Shown: positions 52,491-61,140 of the stretch, piece after piece
How the letters are laid out: the number at the start of each line of letters is the position of its first letter
Numbering within the stretch: position 1 is the first letter of the stretch
Source of the DNA: Ruminococcaceae bacterium BL-4
GTDB lineage: Bacteria; Bacillota; Clostridia; Oscillospirales; Acutalibacteraceae
NCBI GenBank assembly: GCA_902809935.1
Contig: LR778134.1
Span: 1,860,001 to 1,924,000 of the forward strand
Reading direction: 5' to 3'
DNA: 64,000 bases
Translations under genes and position numbers: made by a program
Notes under the pieces: generated by a model
What the model saw: only the letters and a program-made list of their open reading frames with translations
Databases searched by the model: none
Told to the model about the DNA's origin: nothing

Positions 52491-53405
52491 ATGCGGATTT
52501 TATTTATGGGAACGCCTGATTTTGCAAAGACTTGCCTGCAAAAGCTGCTAAATTCAAAGCATGAAATTTGTGCGGTTTATACGCAACCGGATAAGCCGGT
52601 CGGGAGAAAACAGAAATTAACACCGCCTCTGGTTAAAGTTTTAGCGCAGGAGGCGGGAATTCCAGTTTTACAGCCGACAACCCTGAAAACAGAAGAAGCT
52701 GCCGAACAGTTTCGCAGTTTTTGCCCGGATATTGCAGTTGTAGTGGCTTATGGAAAACTTCTTCCAAAAAAGATCTTGGAGATTCCACCACAGGGCTGTA
52801 TCAATGTTCATGCATCTTTACTGCCGAAATATCGCGGGGCAGCGCCAATTCAATGGTCTGTCCTAAATGGAGATAAAATTACTGGTGTTACCACAATGTT
52901 TATGGCAGAAGGGCTTGATACAGGTGACATGCTCCTCAAAGCAGAAACATCCATTGGCCAGAACGAAACTTCTGGAGAATTGGAAAATCGATTGGCAGAA
53001 CTGGGAGCAGACCTCTTGCTCCAAACGATTGAAGAGTTGCCAAATATTATCCCTCAGCCGCAGGGGAAAATGACAACAGCTTATGCTTCTATGCTGGACA
53101 AGACCATGAGTCCGATTGATTGGAATAAAGACGCACTCGAGATCCATCACCAAATATGTGGATTGAATCCATGGCCGACAGCCTCTACTGTTTTCGAAGG
53201 AATTCCTTTAAAAGTTTGGAAAAGCAAAGTGATCGAAAAACAAAGCGGGAAACCAGGTCAGATATTGAAAGATTTTGTAGTCTGCTGCGGAAACGGAACT
53301 GCAATTCAGCTGTTAGAAGTACAGGCTGCAGGAAAAAAGCGGATGAATGCTTCTGATTTTCTGCGGGGACATTCAATTCCTACTGGTACTGTTTTACCTT
53401 TTTAG
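52491..53405 (+). CDS. fmt: Methionyl-tRNA formyltransferase
   Basis: 304 residues. RILFMGTPDFAKTCL begins the Rossmann fold. YTQPDKPVGRKQKLTPPLVK is the substrate loop, NVHASLLPKYRGAAPIQW the catalytic segment (Asn, His) and EGLDTGDML supplies the catalytic Asp. A C-terminal OB-type domain follows. It formylates initiator Met-tRNA. The normal length indicates a working enzyme. Confidence 0.96.
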   Translation: MRILFMGTPDFAKTCLQKLLNSKHEICAVYTQPDKPVGRKQKLTPPLVKVLAQEAGIPVLQPTTLKTEEAAEQFRSFCPDIAVVVAYGKLLPKKILEIPPQGCINVHASLLPKYRGAAPIQWSVLNGDKITGVTTMFMAEGLDTGDMLLKAETSIGQNETSGELENRLAELGADLLLQTIEELPNIIPQPQGKMTTAYASMLDKTMSPIDWNKDALEIHHQICGLNPWPTASTVFEGIPLKVWKSKVIEKQSGKPGQILKDFVVCCGNGTAIQLLEVQAAGKKRMNASDFLRGHSIPTGTVLPF

Positions 53406-53414
53406 GAGGCACTT

Positions 53415-54119
53415 ATGGGATTTTATTATTATAATTATCAGACCATGCTTTATCTTCTTCCGGCAATTTTGCTGACTTTGTATGCACAAATCAAATTAAA
53501 TTCCACTTTTCGTAAATACTCGCAGATTCCAACTTCTAAAGGACTGACAGGGGCTCAGGCAGCAGCAGAAGTTGCTCGACTTGGAGGAGCCAATATTGTG
53601 GTTCGCCAGATTGGTGGAAATTTAACGGATAATTTCGATCCACGAAATAACACAATTAGTTTATCACAAAGCGTTTATGGCAATACTTCTATTGCAGCAG
53701 TTGGCGTTGCAGCACATGAAGCAGGACACAGCATTCAGAATGCGCAGGGATATCTGCCCAATAAAATTAGGTCAGCACTTGTTCCGGTTACTCAGGTCGG
53801 TTCCAGAGCGTCAATTCCAATGATCATTATTGGATTGATTTTACCGGTTCAATATAGCTTTATCGTTGATATTGGAATCCTACTTTTTGGGTTAGTTGTC
53901 CTGTTTCAGTTTGTTACGTTGCCGGTAGAATTAAATGCGAGCCGTCGGGCACTAAAAGTGTTGGATGAAGGCGGAATTTTAGATGGCCCTGAACTGATCG
54001 GTGCACAAAAAGTGCTGTGGGCTGCAGCGCTAACTTATTTAGCAGCCAGTTTTACTGCATTGATGCAGCTTTTACGCCTTTTGGCAATTTCGGGAAGCAG
54101 ACGAGGGAATAACAGATGA
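53415..54119 (+). CDS. YugP-type membrane zinc metallopeptidase
   Basis: 234 residues. Membrane segments lie near 10-26, 120-165 and the C-terminus. HEAGHSIQNAQGYLPNKIRS (about 111-130) holds the HExxH zinc site. GLTGAQAAAEVARLGGANIV is typical of the YugP/DUF zinc metallopeptidase family, whose substrates are unknown. It sits between fmt and rsmB, where Bacillus has no gene; Clostridia often do. TTAGGAGGC precedes the ATG. The stop overlaps rsmB. Confidence 0.9.
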   Translation: MGFYYYNYQTMLYLLPAILLTLYAQIKLNSTFRKYSQIPTSKGLTGAQAAAEVARLGGANIVVRQIGGNLTDNFDPRNNTISLSQSVYGNTSIAAVGVAAHEAGHSIQNAQGYLPNKIRSALVPVTQVGSRASIPMIIIGLILPVQYSFIVDIGILLFGLVVLFQFVTLPVELNASRRALKVLDEGGILDGPELIGAQKVLWAAALTYLAASFTALMQLLRLLAISGSRRGNNR

Positions 54120-55453
54120 CGGCAAGATATACAGCACTTGAGGCACTTTTACAGGTAGAAGTAAATGAAGGATATTCTAATCTCGTATTGAATAAAGCTT
54201 TAAAAAAAGCAACCATGGAGCCACGTGAAAACGCGTTGGCTTCTGCGCTTTTTTATGGGGTATTGGAACGGAAGCTGACTTTAGACTATATTATTTCGCA
54301 GATTTCTAAAATTGAAATTGCAAAAATGGAGATTCCGGTTTTGTTAATTTTGGAAATGGCAATTTACCAAGTCTTGTTTTTAGATAAAATTCCAGAATCC
54401 GCGGCAGTAAACGAAGCGGTCATTCTTGCAAAAACGATGGGGGAAGGAAGAGCTTCTGGTTTTATTAATGGTGTTTTGCGAAATTTTTTGAGAAAAAAAG
54501 AAGCACTTCTCAATACGCAGCCCAAAGGGGACCGTATTTTTTCGCTCAGCATTCGGTATTCCTGCCCGCAGTGGCTGATTCGTATGTGGGAAAAATCCTA
54601 TGGCCAAAAAATGACGGAAAATCTTTTGAAAACGTTGGAAACCCGGCCTCCTATTTTTGCTCGGGTTAATACGACGTTGATTAGTAGGGACGAATTGTGT
54701 GAAAACCTCGAGGAAGAAGGTATTGAGGCGGAAATCTTTCCTTTTTTAGAAGGAACAATTTTGCTGAAAAATACCGGTTCGCTCGAAGCTAGTCCGTCTT
54801 TTCAAAAAGGGCTGTTTCATATTCAGGATCTTTCTAGTCAGCTTTGCTGTGAAATGGTTGATCCAAAAGCAGGAGAACGGATTTTGGATGTCTGTGCGGC
54901 GCCCGGCGGAAAAAGCTTTACGATGGCAGAAAAAATGGGAAATCGAGGGGCTTTGGAAGCGTATGATTTATATAAAGGGAGAGTACGTTTGATTTCTTCC
55001 GGCGCCTCTCGACTTCATCTTTCCTGTATATCAGCGTCTGTAAGAGATGCAGAAAACTCTGAAGGGGTTTTACCTTTAGCAGACCGCGTATTATGTGATG
55101 CTCCTTGTTCTGGACTCGGAATTTTGCGCAGAAAGCCTGAGATTCGCTATAAAAACGCCAAAACTCTTGACAGTTTGCCAAGCTTGCAGTACCGTATATT
55201 ATGTAATAATGCAGGTTCTGTTCAGTATAAAGGAAAGTTGATTTATTCTACCTGCACTTTAAATCCACAGGAAAATCATGCAGTAGTGGAACGCTTTTTA
55301 AAGTCTCACCCGAAATTTTCACCGATAGCGCTCAATTTGCCGCAAGGCTTTTCTCATTTGATTGATGAACCGGAAAACGAATGGACGATTTTTCCTCAAA
55401 TGCATAATTCGGACGGATTTTTTATTTCAGCCTTTATCCGTCAGCGGGAGTAA
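54116..55453 (+). CDS. rsmB: 16S rRNA (cytosine-967-C5)-methyltransferase
   Basis: 445 residues. An N-terminal NusB-like RNA-binding domain (about 1-130) is joined to a SAM methyltransferase domain. DVCAAPGGKSFTMAEKM binds SAM (about 261-277), CDAPCSGLGILRRKPEIR holds one catalytic Cys and YSTCTLNPQENHAVVERF the other. Four-base overlap (ATGA) with the upstream gene. Normal length. Confidence 0.95.
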   Translation: MTARYTALEALLQVEVNEGYSNLVLNKALKKATMEPRENALASALFYGVLERKLTLDYIISQISKIEIAKMEIPVLLILEMAIYQVLFLDKIPESAAVNEAVILAKTMGEGRASGFINGVLRNFLRKKEALLNTQPKGDRIFSLSIRYSCPQWLIRMWEKSYGQKMTENLLKTLETRPPIFARVNTTLISRDELCENLEEEGIEAEIFPFLEGTILLKNTGSLEASPSFQKGLFHIQDLSSQLCCEMVDPKAGERILDVCAAPGGKSFTMAEKMGNRGALEAYDLYKGRVRLISSGASRLHLSCISASVRDAENSEGVLPLADRVLCDAPCSGLGILRRKPEIRYKNAKTLDSLPSLQYRILCNNAGSVQYKGKLIYSTCTLNPQENHAVVERFLKSHPKFSPIALNLPQGFSHLIDEPENEWTIFPQMHNSDGFFISAFIRQRE

Positions 55454-55459
55454 AAGGAA

Positions 55460-56500
55460 TTGGAACTGATTGATATAAAATCTATGACAATATCGGAACT
55501 CGAAACGTATTTGGCTCAAATTAAAGAGCCAAAATTTCGTGCGAAACAGATATTTTTATGGCTGCAAAATGGAGTCACTTCTTTTTCAGAGATGACGAAT
55601 CTTAGCAAATCACTAAGGGAAACTCTGCAGAAAAACTGCTACATAGCAGATGCTGTAATCCAGAAATGCTATTGTTCCAAACTTGACAGTACAAAAAAAT
55701 ATCTATTTCGCCTGCATGACGGAGAACTGATCGAATCAGTATTGATGGATTATCATTATGGAAGAACAATCTGCATTTCAACACAGGTTGGCTGCAGAAT
55801 GGGATGTACATTTTGTGCTACCGGTCAAAGCGGATTTTCTAGGAACTTGACCCCCAGTGAAATGCTTTCACAAATACAGACCGCAGAGCGGGATGGACAA
55901 AAACGCATTTCAAATGTTGTTTTGATGGGAATGGGGGAACCTCTTGATAATTATGAAAATGTTCTTCGTTTTCTGGAGTTGATTTCCAACCCGGATGGGA
56001 TTAATATTGGAATGAGGCATATTTCTCTCTCTACTTGTGGGATCGTCGATAAGATTTATGATCTTGCAGAGAAGAAATATCAATTAACACTTTCTATTTC
56101 TCTTCATGCGCCAAATGATGCCATTCGTTCTCAGACAATGCCAATCAATCAGCGCTGGCACATTGAAGATTTACTCAAAGCCTGTCGCTATTACAGCGGA
56201 AAAACTGGCCGCAGAATTTCCTATGAATATGCCATGATCAGCGGCCTAAACGACAGTGATGATTGTGCGCGAGAATTAGGAGAACGGCTGCGGGGCACTT
56301 TGTGCCATGTCAATTTGATTCCGGTCAATACTGTTTCCGGGACAAGCTATCGTAAAAGTATGATCGATAGGCAGCAGGTTTTTATAAAGATCCTTGCCAA
56401 AGCAGGAATCACAGCTACAGTCCGGCGGACTTTGGGCGCTGATATCAATGCCTCCTGTGGACAGTTGCGCCGCAGGTACCAAAGTGAGGTTGAATTATGA
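55460..56500 (+). CDS. rlmN: Dual-specificity rRNA/tRNA methyltransferase RlmN
   Basis: 346 residues. The start is a TTG at 55460, nine bases after GGGAG, giving the usual ...LIDIKSMTISELETYL beginning. The radical SAM cluster is CRMGCTFCATGQSGFSRNLT (C-x3-C-x2-C). The mechanistic Cys lies in INASCGQLRRR near the C-terminus. It methylates A2503 of 23S rRNA and A37 of some tRNAs. The stop overlaps prpC by four bases. Confidence 0.95.
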   Translation: MELIDIKSMTISELETYLAQIKEPKFRAKQIFLWLQNGVTSFSEMTNLSKSLRETLQKNCYIADAVIQKCYCSKLDSTKKYLFRLHDGELIESVLMDYHYGRTICISTQVGCRMGCTFCATGQSGFSRNLTPSEMLSQIQTAERDGQKRISNVVLMGMGEPLDNYENVLRFLELISNPDGINIGMRHISLSTCGIVDKIYDLAEKKYQLTLSISLHAPNDAIRSQTMPINQRWHIEDLLKACRYYSGKTGRRISYEYAMISGLNDSDDCARELGERLRGTLCHVNLIPVNTVSGTSYRKSMIDRQQVFIKILAKAGITATVRRTLGADINASCGQLRRRYQSEVEL

Positions 56501-57240
56501 TAAGAGTGTGCGGAAAAACAGATATCGGAAAAGTAAGGAGCAGTAATCAGGATGATTGCCGCTTTGGACTTACTTCGAACGGAAATCTGGCGTGGTCTGT
56601 TGTCTGTGATGGCATGGGCGGCGCAAATGGTGGAAATGTTGCAAGTAATATGGCTGTTGAGTCTATTTCTGAGCAATATCTTCACTATTTTGAAGAAACT
56701 CAGAAGTTTACAGATAACGGATTGCGGGATCTAATGACTTCTGCAGCGTATAACGCCAATACAGCAATTTATGAACGTGCAGCAGAAGACACGCAGCTTT
56801 CAGGAATGGGAACAACGTTGGTAACTGCAATCGTTTATGATGGAGTGGCACATATTGCTCATGCAGGGGACAGCCGTGCATACCTCTTGGATTCAGACGG
56901 AATCCAGCAGATTACAACAGACCACTCGATGGTTCAGGAAATGGTGGATAGCGGAGATCTGACTTTACAGCAAGCTAAAAACCATCCACAGAAGAATATC
57001 ATCACACGAGCACTTGGGGTTGAGGATCAGATACAAACGGATTACTGTGAAATAACATTGCCTCAAGATTGGTATCTTTTAATACTCTGTACGGACGGAT
57101 TTTCAAATTGTGTGGAGCCAGAAGTCCTTATAGATTTCGCGAAAAAGTTTCAGGGGCAGGATTTAGCAGACCAATTAATTGAAGAAGCGAACAAAAACGG
57201 CGGCGGGGATAATATTACCGTTTCTATTATCGAAAACTAA
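56497..57240 (+). CDS. prpC: PP2C-type protein phosphatase
   Basis: 247 residues. Metal-binding motifs are VCDGMGGANGG (about 32-42), AHAGDSRAYLL, TDHSMVQEMV and GGGDNITVSI. It dephosphorylates the Ser/Thr targets of the kinase encoded 27 bp downstream. All catalytic Asp residues are present. Overlaps rlmN. Confidence 0.95.
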   Translation: MIRVCGKTDIGKVRSSNQDDCRFGLTSNGNLAWSVVCDGMGGANGGNVASNMAVESISEQYLHYFEETQKFTDNGLRDLMTSAAYNANTAIYERAAEDTQLSGMGTTLVTAIVYDGVAHIAHAGDSRAYLLDSDGIQQITTDHSMVQEMVDSGDLTLQQAKNHPQKNIITRALGVEDQIQTDYCEITLPQDWYLLILCTDGFSNCVEPEVLIDFAKKFQGQDLADQLIEEANKNGGGDNITVSIIEN

Positions 57241-57267
57241 GGTTCAAAGGAAGGAGGATTTTTTAGC

Positions 57268-59124
57268 ATGGATAAATATGCCGGTAAACGATTGGACGGC
57301 CGCTATGAAATTCAGGAATTGGTTGGCGCTGGTGGAATGGCACTAGTGTATCGTGCTTACGATACTTTGGATCAACGCACAGTTGCAATCAAAATTCTGA
57401 AAGATGAGTTTTTAGACAATGCGGAATTTATTCGCCGCTTTAAAAACGAAAGCAAAGCAATTGCGCTGCTTTCTCATCCCAATATTATTAAAGTCTATGA
57501 TGTGAGCTTTGGAGATCAGATTCAGTATATTGTCGAAGAATACATTGATGGAATTACCCTTCGGGAATATTTGGACCGTCAAACTGTTATAGACTTAAAT
57601 AAAGTGTTGTATTTTACCACGCAGATTTTGCGTGCGCTGCAGCATGCTCATCAAAAGGGTATTGTGCACCGGGATATTAAACCGCAGAACATTATGGTTT
57701 TGCCTGATGACACGATTAAAGTGACTGATTTTGGAATTGCTCGTTTTGCCCGCAGTGAGACAAGGACCATGACGGACAAGGCAATTGGTTCCGTTCACTA
57801 TATTGCGCCGGAACAGGCAAGAGGGGATCTTACTGACGAAAAAGCGGATATCTATTCCGTTGGCGTCATGCTCTATGAAATGATTACCGGACAGTTGCCT
57901 TTTGAGGCGGAAAATGCAGTTTCGGTTGCGATTATGCAGCTTCAGGCGGAGCCACAGCCCCCAATGGAGATTAATCCCGATATTCCCCTGGGACTGCAGC
58001 AGATCACCCTGCACGCGATGCAGAAAGATCCTGCTCAGCGTTACCAGACTGCAACAGAGATGCTGCTGGATCTTAAAGAACTGCGTCAAAATCCGGATGC
58101 GGTCTTTGAATATAAATATATTCAAAGAAATGATGATTACGCAAAGCCTAATTCTTTGAAGGATACTGCTTCTGTTACTTCTTATGACGATGGATATAAT
58201 TATGTGGAGCATCCGGAACAAAATAATGCCAAAGCTAAGAAGCGGAAAAAAACGCCGTTTATTATTGGCGGGATTGCTTTAGGCGTTGTTATTCTTGCAG
58301 TAATTCTAATGGTTGCCGGTGTTTTTAAGAGCTGTGGAACTTCTTCGGAAGTAAAGCTTCCCAACTTTGTTGGTCAAAAATATGACGACGTAGTCAAAGC
58401 ATATAATGGACAATTTAACTTTGTAGAAGAGACCAAAACGGATTCTACGAAAGAAACAGGTACGATTGTAAATCAAAGCCCGAATGCCGATATGACCGTC
58501 AAAAAAGGCTCAGATGTGCATTTAACTGTGATTGTAGCGGCAGATACGGTACAGGTTCCAGATGTAACAGGGAAAACAGTGGCTGATGCAAAACAGGCAT
58601 TGATTTCAGCAGGACTTCAAGTTGGTACCGTTACTGCAAAAGACGGCAAAGAAACGGCTAATACGATTTTGGAAACAAGTCCTGCAGCAGGAACTTCCGT
58701 CGATAAAGGCAGTAAAGTAAATCTGGTCTATAGTACCGGGAAAAAGGAAACAAAAATTTCTGTAACCGTCTCTTTGCCCAGCGTTAGCAGTAACCTTAAT
58801 CTGTCCTATTATTTGGATGGAGTCTTGCAGGGACAGGTAACCGTTAATCCTGCATATAATTCCACTTGGACACAGTCTTTTTCAGGAGAAACCGGAACAA
58901 AAATTCTGACGGTTTCTTTGGGTGGAAATATTTATCGTAAGATCAGCCTTGACTTCGATAGTGGGAACTTTAGTACCCTTGCAGAATACCCCTATACGGA
59001 ACCTCAAACTTCAAAGCCAACCAGCAGTAAAGAACCATCCAGCAGTTCTTCAAACAGTTCTTCCAAAAGTTCCAGTCACTCTTCCGAGAATCCTTCTAGT
59101 AGTTCCTCGGTTTCTTCGCGCTAA
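57268..59124 (+). CDS. prkC: Ser/Thr protein kinase with PASTA domains
   Basis: 618 residues. The cytoplasmic kinase has GAGGMALVYRAYD (about 18-30), VAIKILK, HRDIKPQN and DFGIAR. One membrane helix follows (about 331-353), then two PASTA domains (about 360-425 and 428-494, VPDVTGKTVADAKQAL). An extra beta-type domain (about 497-580) and a Ser-rich tail (about 585-618) complete it. It senses peptidoglycan fragments and controls growth and germination. Two PASTA copies are fewer than the three of B. subtilis. GGAAGGAGG precedes the ATG. Confidence 0.95.
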   Translation: MDKYAGKRLDGRYEIQELVGAGGMALVYRAYDTLDQRTVAIKILKDEFLDNAEFIRRFKNESKAIALLSHPNIIKVYDVSFGDQIQYIVEEYIDGITLREYLDRQTVIDLNKVLYFTTQILRALQHAHQKGIVHRDIKPQNIMVLPDDTIKVTDFGIARFARSETRTMTDKAIGSVHYIAPEQARGDLTDEKADIYSVGVMLYEMITGQLPFEAENAVSVAIMQLQAEPQPPMEINPDIPLGLQQITLHAMQKDPAQRYQTATEMLLDLKELRQNPDAVFEYKYIQRNDDYAKPNSLKDTASVTSYDDGYNYVEHPEQNNAKAKKRKKTPFIIGGIALGVVILAVILMVAGVFKSCGTSSEVKLPNFVGQKYDDVVKAYNGQFNFVEETKTDSTKETGTIVNQSPNADMTVKKGSDVHLTVIVAADTVQVPDVTGKTVADAKQALISAGLQVGTVTAKDGKETANTILETSPAAGTSVDKGSKVNLVYSTGKKETKISVTVSLPSVSSNLNLSYYLDGVLQGQVTVNPAYNSTWTQSFSGETGTKILTVSLGGNIYRKISLDFDSGNFSTLAEYPYTEPQTSKPTSSKEPSSSSSNSSSKSSSHSSENPSSSSSVSSR

Positions 59125-59133
59125 AATTTAAAA

Positions 59134-60027
59134 ATGATGAGAGAAATAAAAGGAATTATAGAAAAAGGAATCGGCGGATTTTATTATGTGAAAACGCAAA
59201 ACAATGATCTCGTCGAATGTAAAGCACGCGGCCTTTTTCGAAAAGAAGGAATTAGTCCACTCGCGGGGGACAGCGTGGTTTTACTGGAAGGGGAAGAACA
59301 GAGCTACACGATCCATGAAATTCTGCCACGCAAAAACAAGTTAATTCGTCCGCCAATTGCAAATTTGGATCAGTTAATGATTGTCGTTTCTGTTTGTAAT
59401 CCAAATCCTAATATGTTGGTAATTGACAAATTAATTGCAGCCGCAGAGGCACAAAAGATTCAGCCGATTTTAATCTTTACGAAATCAGACCTTCAAAGTA
59501 CGAAAAGTTTGACTGATGTTTATTCTAACGTCGGAATTCCTTATTTTGAGGTTTCTTCTTCTGAAAAAATTGGGGTTGAACCTATAAAATGCCTTTTGAA
59601 AGGGAAATTGACAGCATTGACTGGAAATACGGGAGTTGGGAAAAGCTCGTTGCTGAATCAACTTCTGCCTGGAGAAAATCTAGAGACAGGAGAAATCAGC
59701 CGAAAATTAGGACGAGGCCGTCATACAACCAGACAAGTTGAACTGCTCCCTGTTCCGGGCGGCGGGTATGTTGCGGACACTCCCGGATTTTCTTCCATTC
59801 AGCTGGAACGGTATGTTCCGGTAAAAAAAGAAGAGCTTCAATACTGCTTTAGAGAATTTATTCCCTATATCGATCAATGCCAATTTCAAGGATGCTCGCA
59901 TGTTTGTGAAAAGGGCTGTGCGGTTTTGAAGGCAATGAATGATGGGAAAATTTCAGAATCACGTCATCAGAGTTATTGTGAGATGTATGAACAGATTAAG
60001 GAAATAAAGGACTGGAAACGGAAATGA
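59134..60027 (+). CDS. rsgA: Small ribosomal subunit biogenesis GTPase RsgA
   Basis: 297 residues. An OB domain (about 1-65) precedes a circularly permuted GTPase: TKSD (G4), GNTGVGKSSLLNQL (G1) and DTPGFSS (G3) in that order. GRHTTRQVELLPV is the switch, and a C-terminal zinc module holds CQFQGCSHVCEKGC. It checks 30S maturation. Two adjacent ATGs exist with no clear ribosome site. Four-base overlap with thiN. Confidence 0.95.
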   Translation: MMREIKGIIEKGIGGFYYVKTQNNDLVECKARGLFRKEGISPLAGDSVVLLEGEEQSYTIHEILPRKNKLIRPPIANLDQLMIVVSVCNPNPNMLVIDKLIAAAEAQKIQPILIFTKSDLQSTKSLTDVYSNVGIPYFEVSSSEKIGVEPIKCLLKGKLTALTGNTGVGKSSLLNQLLPGENLETGEISRKLGRGRHTTRQVELLPVPGGGYVADTPGFSSIQLERYVPVKKEELQYCFREFIPYIDQCQFQGCSHVCEKGCAVLKAMNDGKISESRHQSYCEMYEQIKEIKDWKRK

Positions 60028-60653
60028 AACAATGTTTGATTATCGGTTCTGCGCCGATGAAAGATTTATCGGTTTTTTCAAAGTATGATCCTAAAAATAG
60101 CTTTATTATTTGTGCAGATGGGGGTTTGGATACTGCGAAAGCAGCAAAACTTTCACCCAATCTTGTCATTGGAGATTTTGATTCGGCAAAATGTGAACCT
60201 CCAGCAAATGTAGAAGTAATTCGTCTGCAAAAAGAAAAAGACGATACCGATATGATGAGTGCTGTAAAAGAAGGAATCCGCAGAGGATTTCAGTCACTTG
60301 TCCTTTTTGGGGCTGCTGGCGGCAGAGAAGATCACACCTATGCAAATTACTGTGCCTTGGAATATATTTCTTCTCAGGGACGTCAGGGCGAAATTGTAAT
60401 GGATCATACGCACATCTTTATTATGACTCGTGGGCGTATGCTGTTTCGCCAAATGAAAGGTGCTACCGTTTCTGTTTTTCCGTTTGGAACCGGAATGTGT
60501 TCCGTTACTTATCGGGGAATGAAATATCGGTTAGAAGAGGGAGTGCTGATTTCTAACGATCCGCGGGGTACCAGCAATGTATTGATCAATGATGATGCTT
60601 CTATCACTCTTCACAGCGGCCACGCAATTATATTTGTTCTAGATCACGTTTGA
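60024..60653 (+). CDS. thiN: Thiamine pyrophosphokinase
   Basis: 209 residues. The catalytic acidic motifs are CADGGLDTA, IGDFDSAK, KDDTDMM and AAGGREDHTYAN, and the C-terminal beta domain binds thiamine (DPRGTSNVLIND). It makes thiamine diphosphate from thiamine and ATP. Overlaps rsgA; no rpe gene lies between them, unlike in Bacillus. Directly upstream of the small ORF and spoVM. Confidence 0.94.
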   Translation: MKQCLIIGSAPMKDLSVFSKYDPKNSFIICADGGLDTAKAAKLSPNLVIGDFDSAKCEPPANVEVIRLQKEKDDTDMMSAVKEGIRRGFQSLVLFGAAGGREDHTYANYCALEYISSQGRQGEIVMDHTHIFIMTRGRMLFRQMKGATVSVFPFGTGMCSVTYRGMKYRLEEGVLISNDPRGTSNVLINDDASITLHSGHAIIFVLDHV

Positions 60654-60719
60654 AAAGATTCACCTTTTTTTCCTTTGCCGTATATACTGGAGTAACAAAC
60701 CAGTAAAGGCGGTGAGACA

Positions 60720-60878
60720 ATGCGCAGACCACGTTGCTTTCAAGACGGAAAATGTGCCTGCTATGCAGTTGCATTCGGATTAGGTATGACACTTGCCTGC
60801 TGTTTTCCGTCTGGATTCACCTTGTTTGTTATGTCAATCATTATTGTTTGTCTCGGCGCTGCGTTGATTCATCGCTAA
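60720..60878 (+). CDS. Small Cys-rich membrane protein, 52 residues
   Basis: Translation begins MRRPRCFQDGKCACYAVAFG. Basic and Cys-containing at the N-terminus, then two hydrophobic stretches (about 14-32 with a CCFP turn, and 35-50) ending LIHR. AGGCGGTGAG is a good ribosome site. I do not recognise a named family; short CC-P membrane proteins of this kind occur in clostridial spore formers. It lies between thiN and spoVM, so it may share the sporulation transcript of spoVM. Confidence 0.65.
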   Translation: MRRPRCFQDGKCACYAVAFGLGMTLACCFPSGFTLFVMSIIIVCLGAALIHR

Positions 60879-60898
60879 AAATTACGGGAGGGATTATT

Positions 60899-60988
60899 TT
60901 GAAAATAGTCGTTGTCCACAGTTCAAAGTTTTTAGCATTTCTCCTTAGGCATCTGTTTCATATCGACAAAGAATCCGTACATTCCTGA
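60899..60988 (+). CDS. spoVM: Stage V sporulation protein M
   Basis: 29 residues from a TTG, nine bases after GGGAGG. The protein begins MKIVVVHSSKFLAFLLRHLF. Compared with the 26-residue Bacillus SpoVM (which I recall as MKFYTIKLPKFLGGIVRAML and a short tail), it shares Met-Lys, KFL at 10-12 and Arg17 in an amphipathic helix. SpoVM lies flat on the curved forespore membrane and recruits SpoIVA. Synteny agrees: in Bacillus spoVM also follows thiN. Position 9 is Ser here instead of Pro. sipL and spoIVA follow downstream. Confidence 0.8.
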   Translation: MKIVVVHSSKFLAFLLRHLFHIDKESVHS

Positions 60989-61016
60989 ATTTTAAAGAAA
61001 AAATGTTGTATCAAAC

Positions 61017-61049
61017 AAAAAAGGCTCCTTAAAAAAGGAGCCTTTTTTT
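61017..61049 (+). terminator. Terminator after spoVM
   Basis: Perfect 14-bp stem AAAAAAGGCTCCTT / AAGGAGCCTTTTTT (61017-61030 with 61035-61048), AAAA loop, then T. Confidence 0.9.
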
Positions 61050-61079
61050 ATTTGGTAATAGATTTTGTGGACAGAGGAT

Positions 61080-61108
61080 TCATATTTTACAAGTTATTTG
61101 AATATGAA
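61080..61108 (+). promoter_or_regulatory. Candidate sigma-E promoter of sipL-spoIVA
   Basis: TCATATT (61080-61086) matches the sigma-E -35 pattern. After 14 bases AATATGAA (61101-61108) is only a partial match to CATACAAT. Mother-cell expression is expected for sipL and spoIVA. Confidence 0.35.
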
Positions 61109-61140
61109 TGACACAGAATTACAAAAAGGAGAGATCGAAC

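Noticed and set aside
61087-61140. In-frame ATG at 61108 as the sipL start
   Set aside because: It precedes the AAAAAGGAGAG site; the ATG at 61141 has proper spacing and matches the protein family start.
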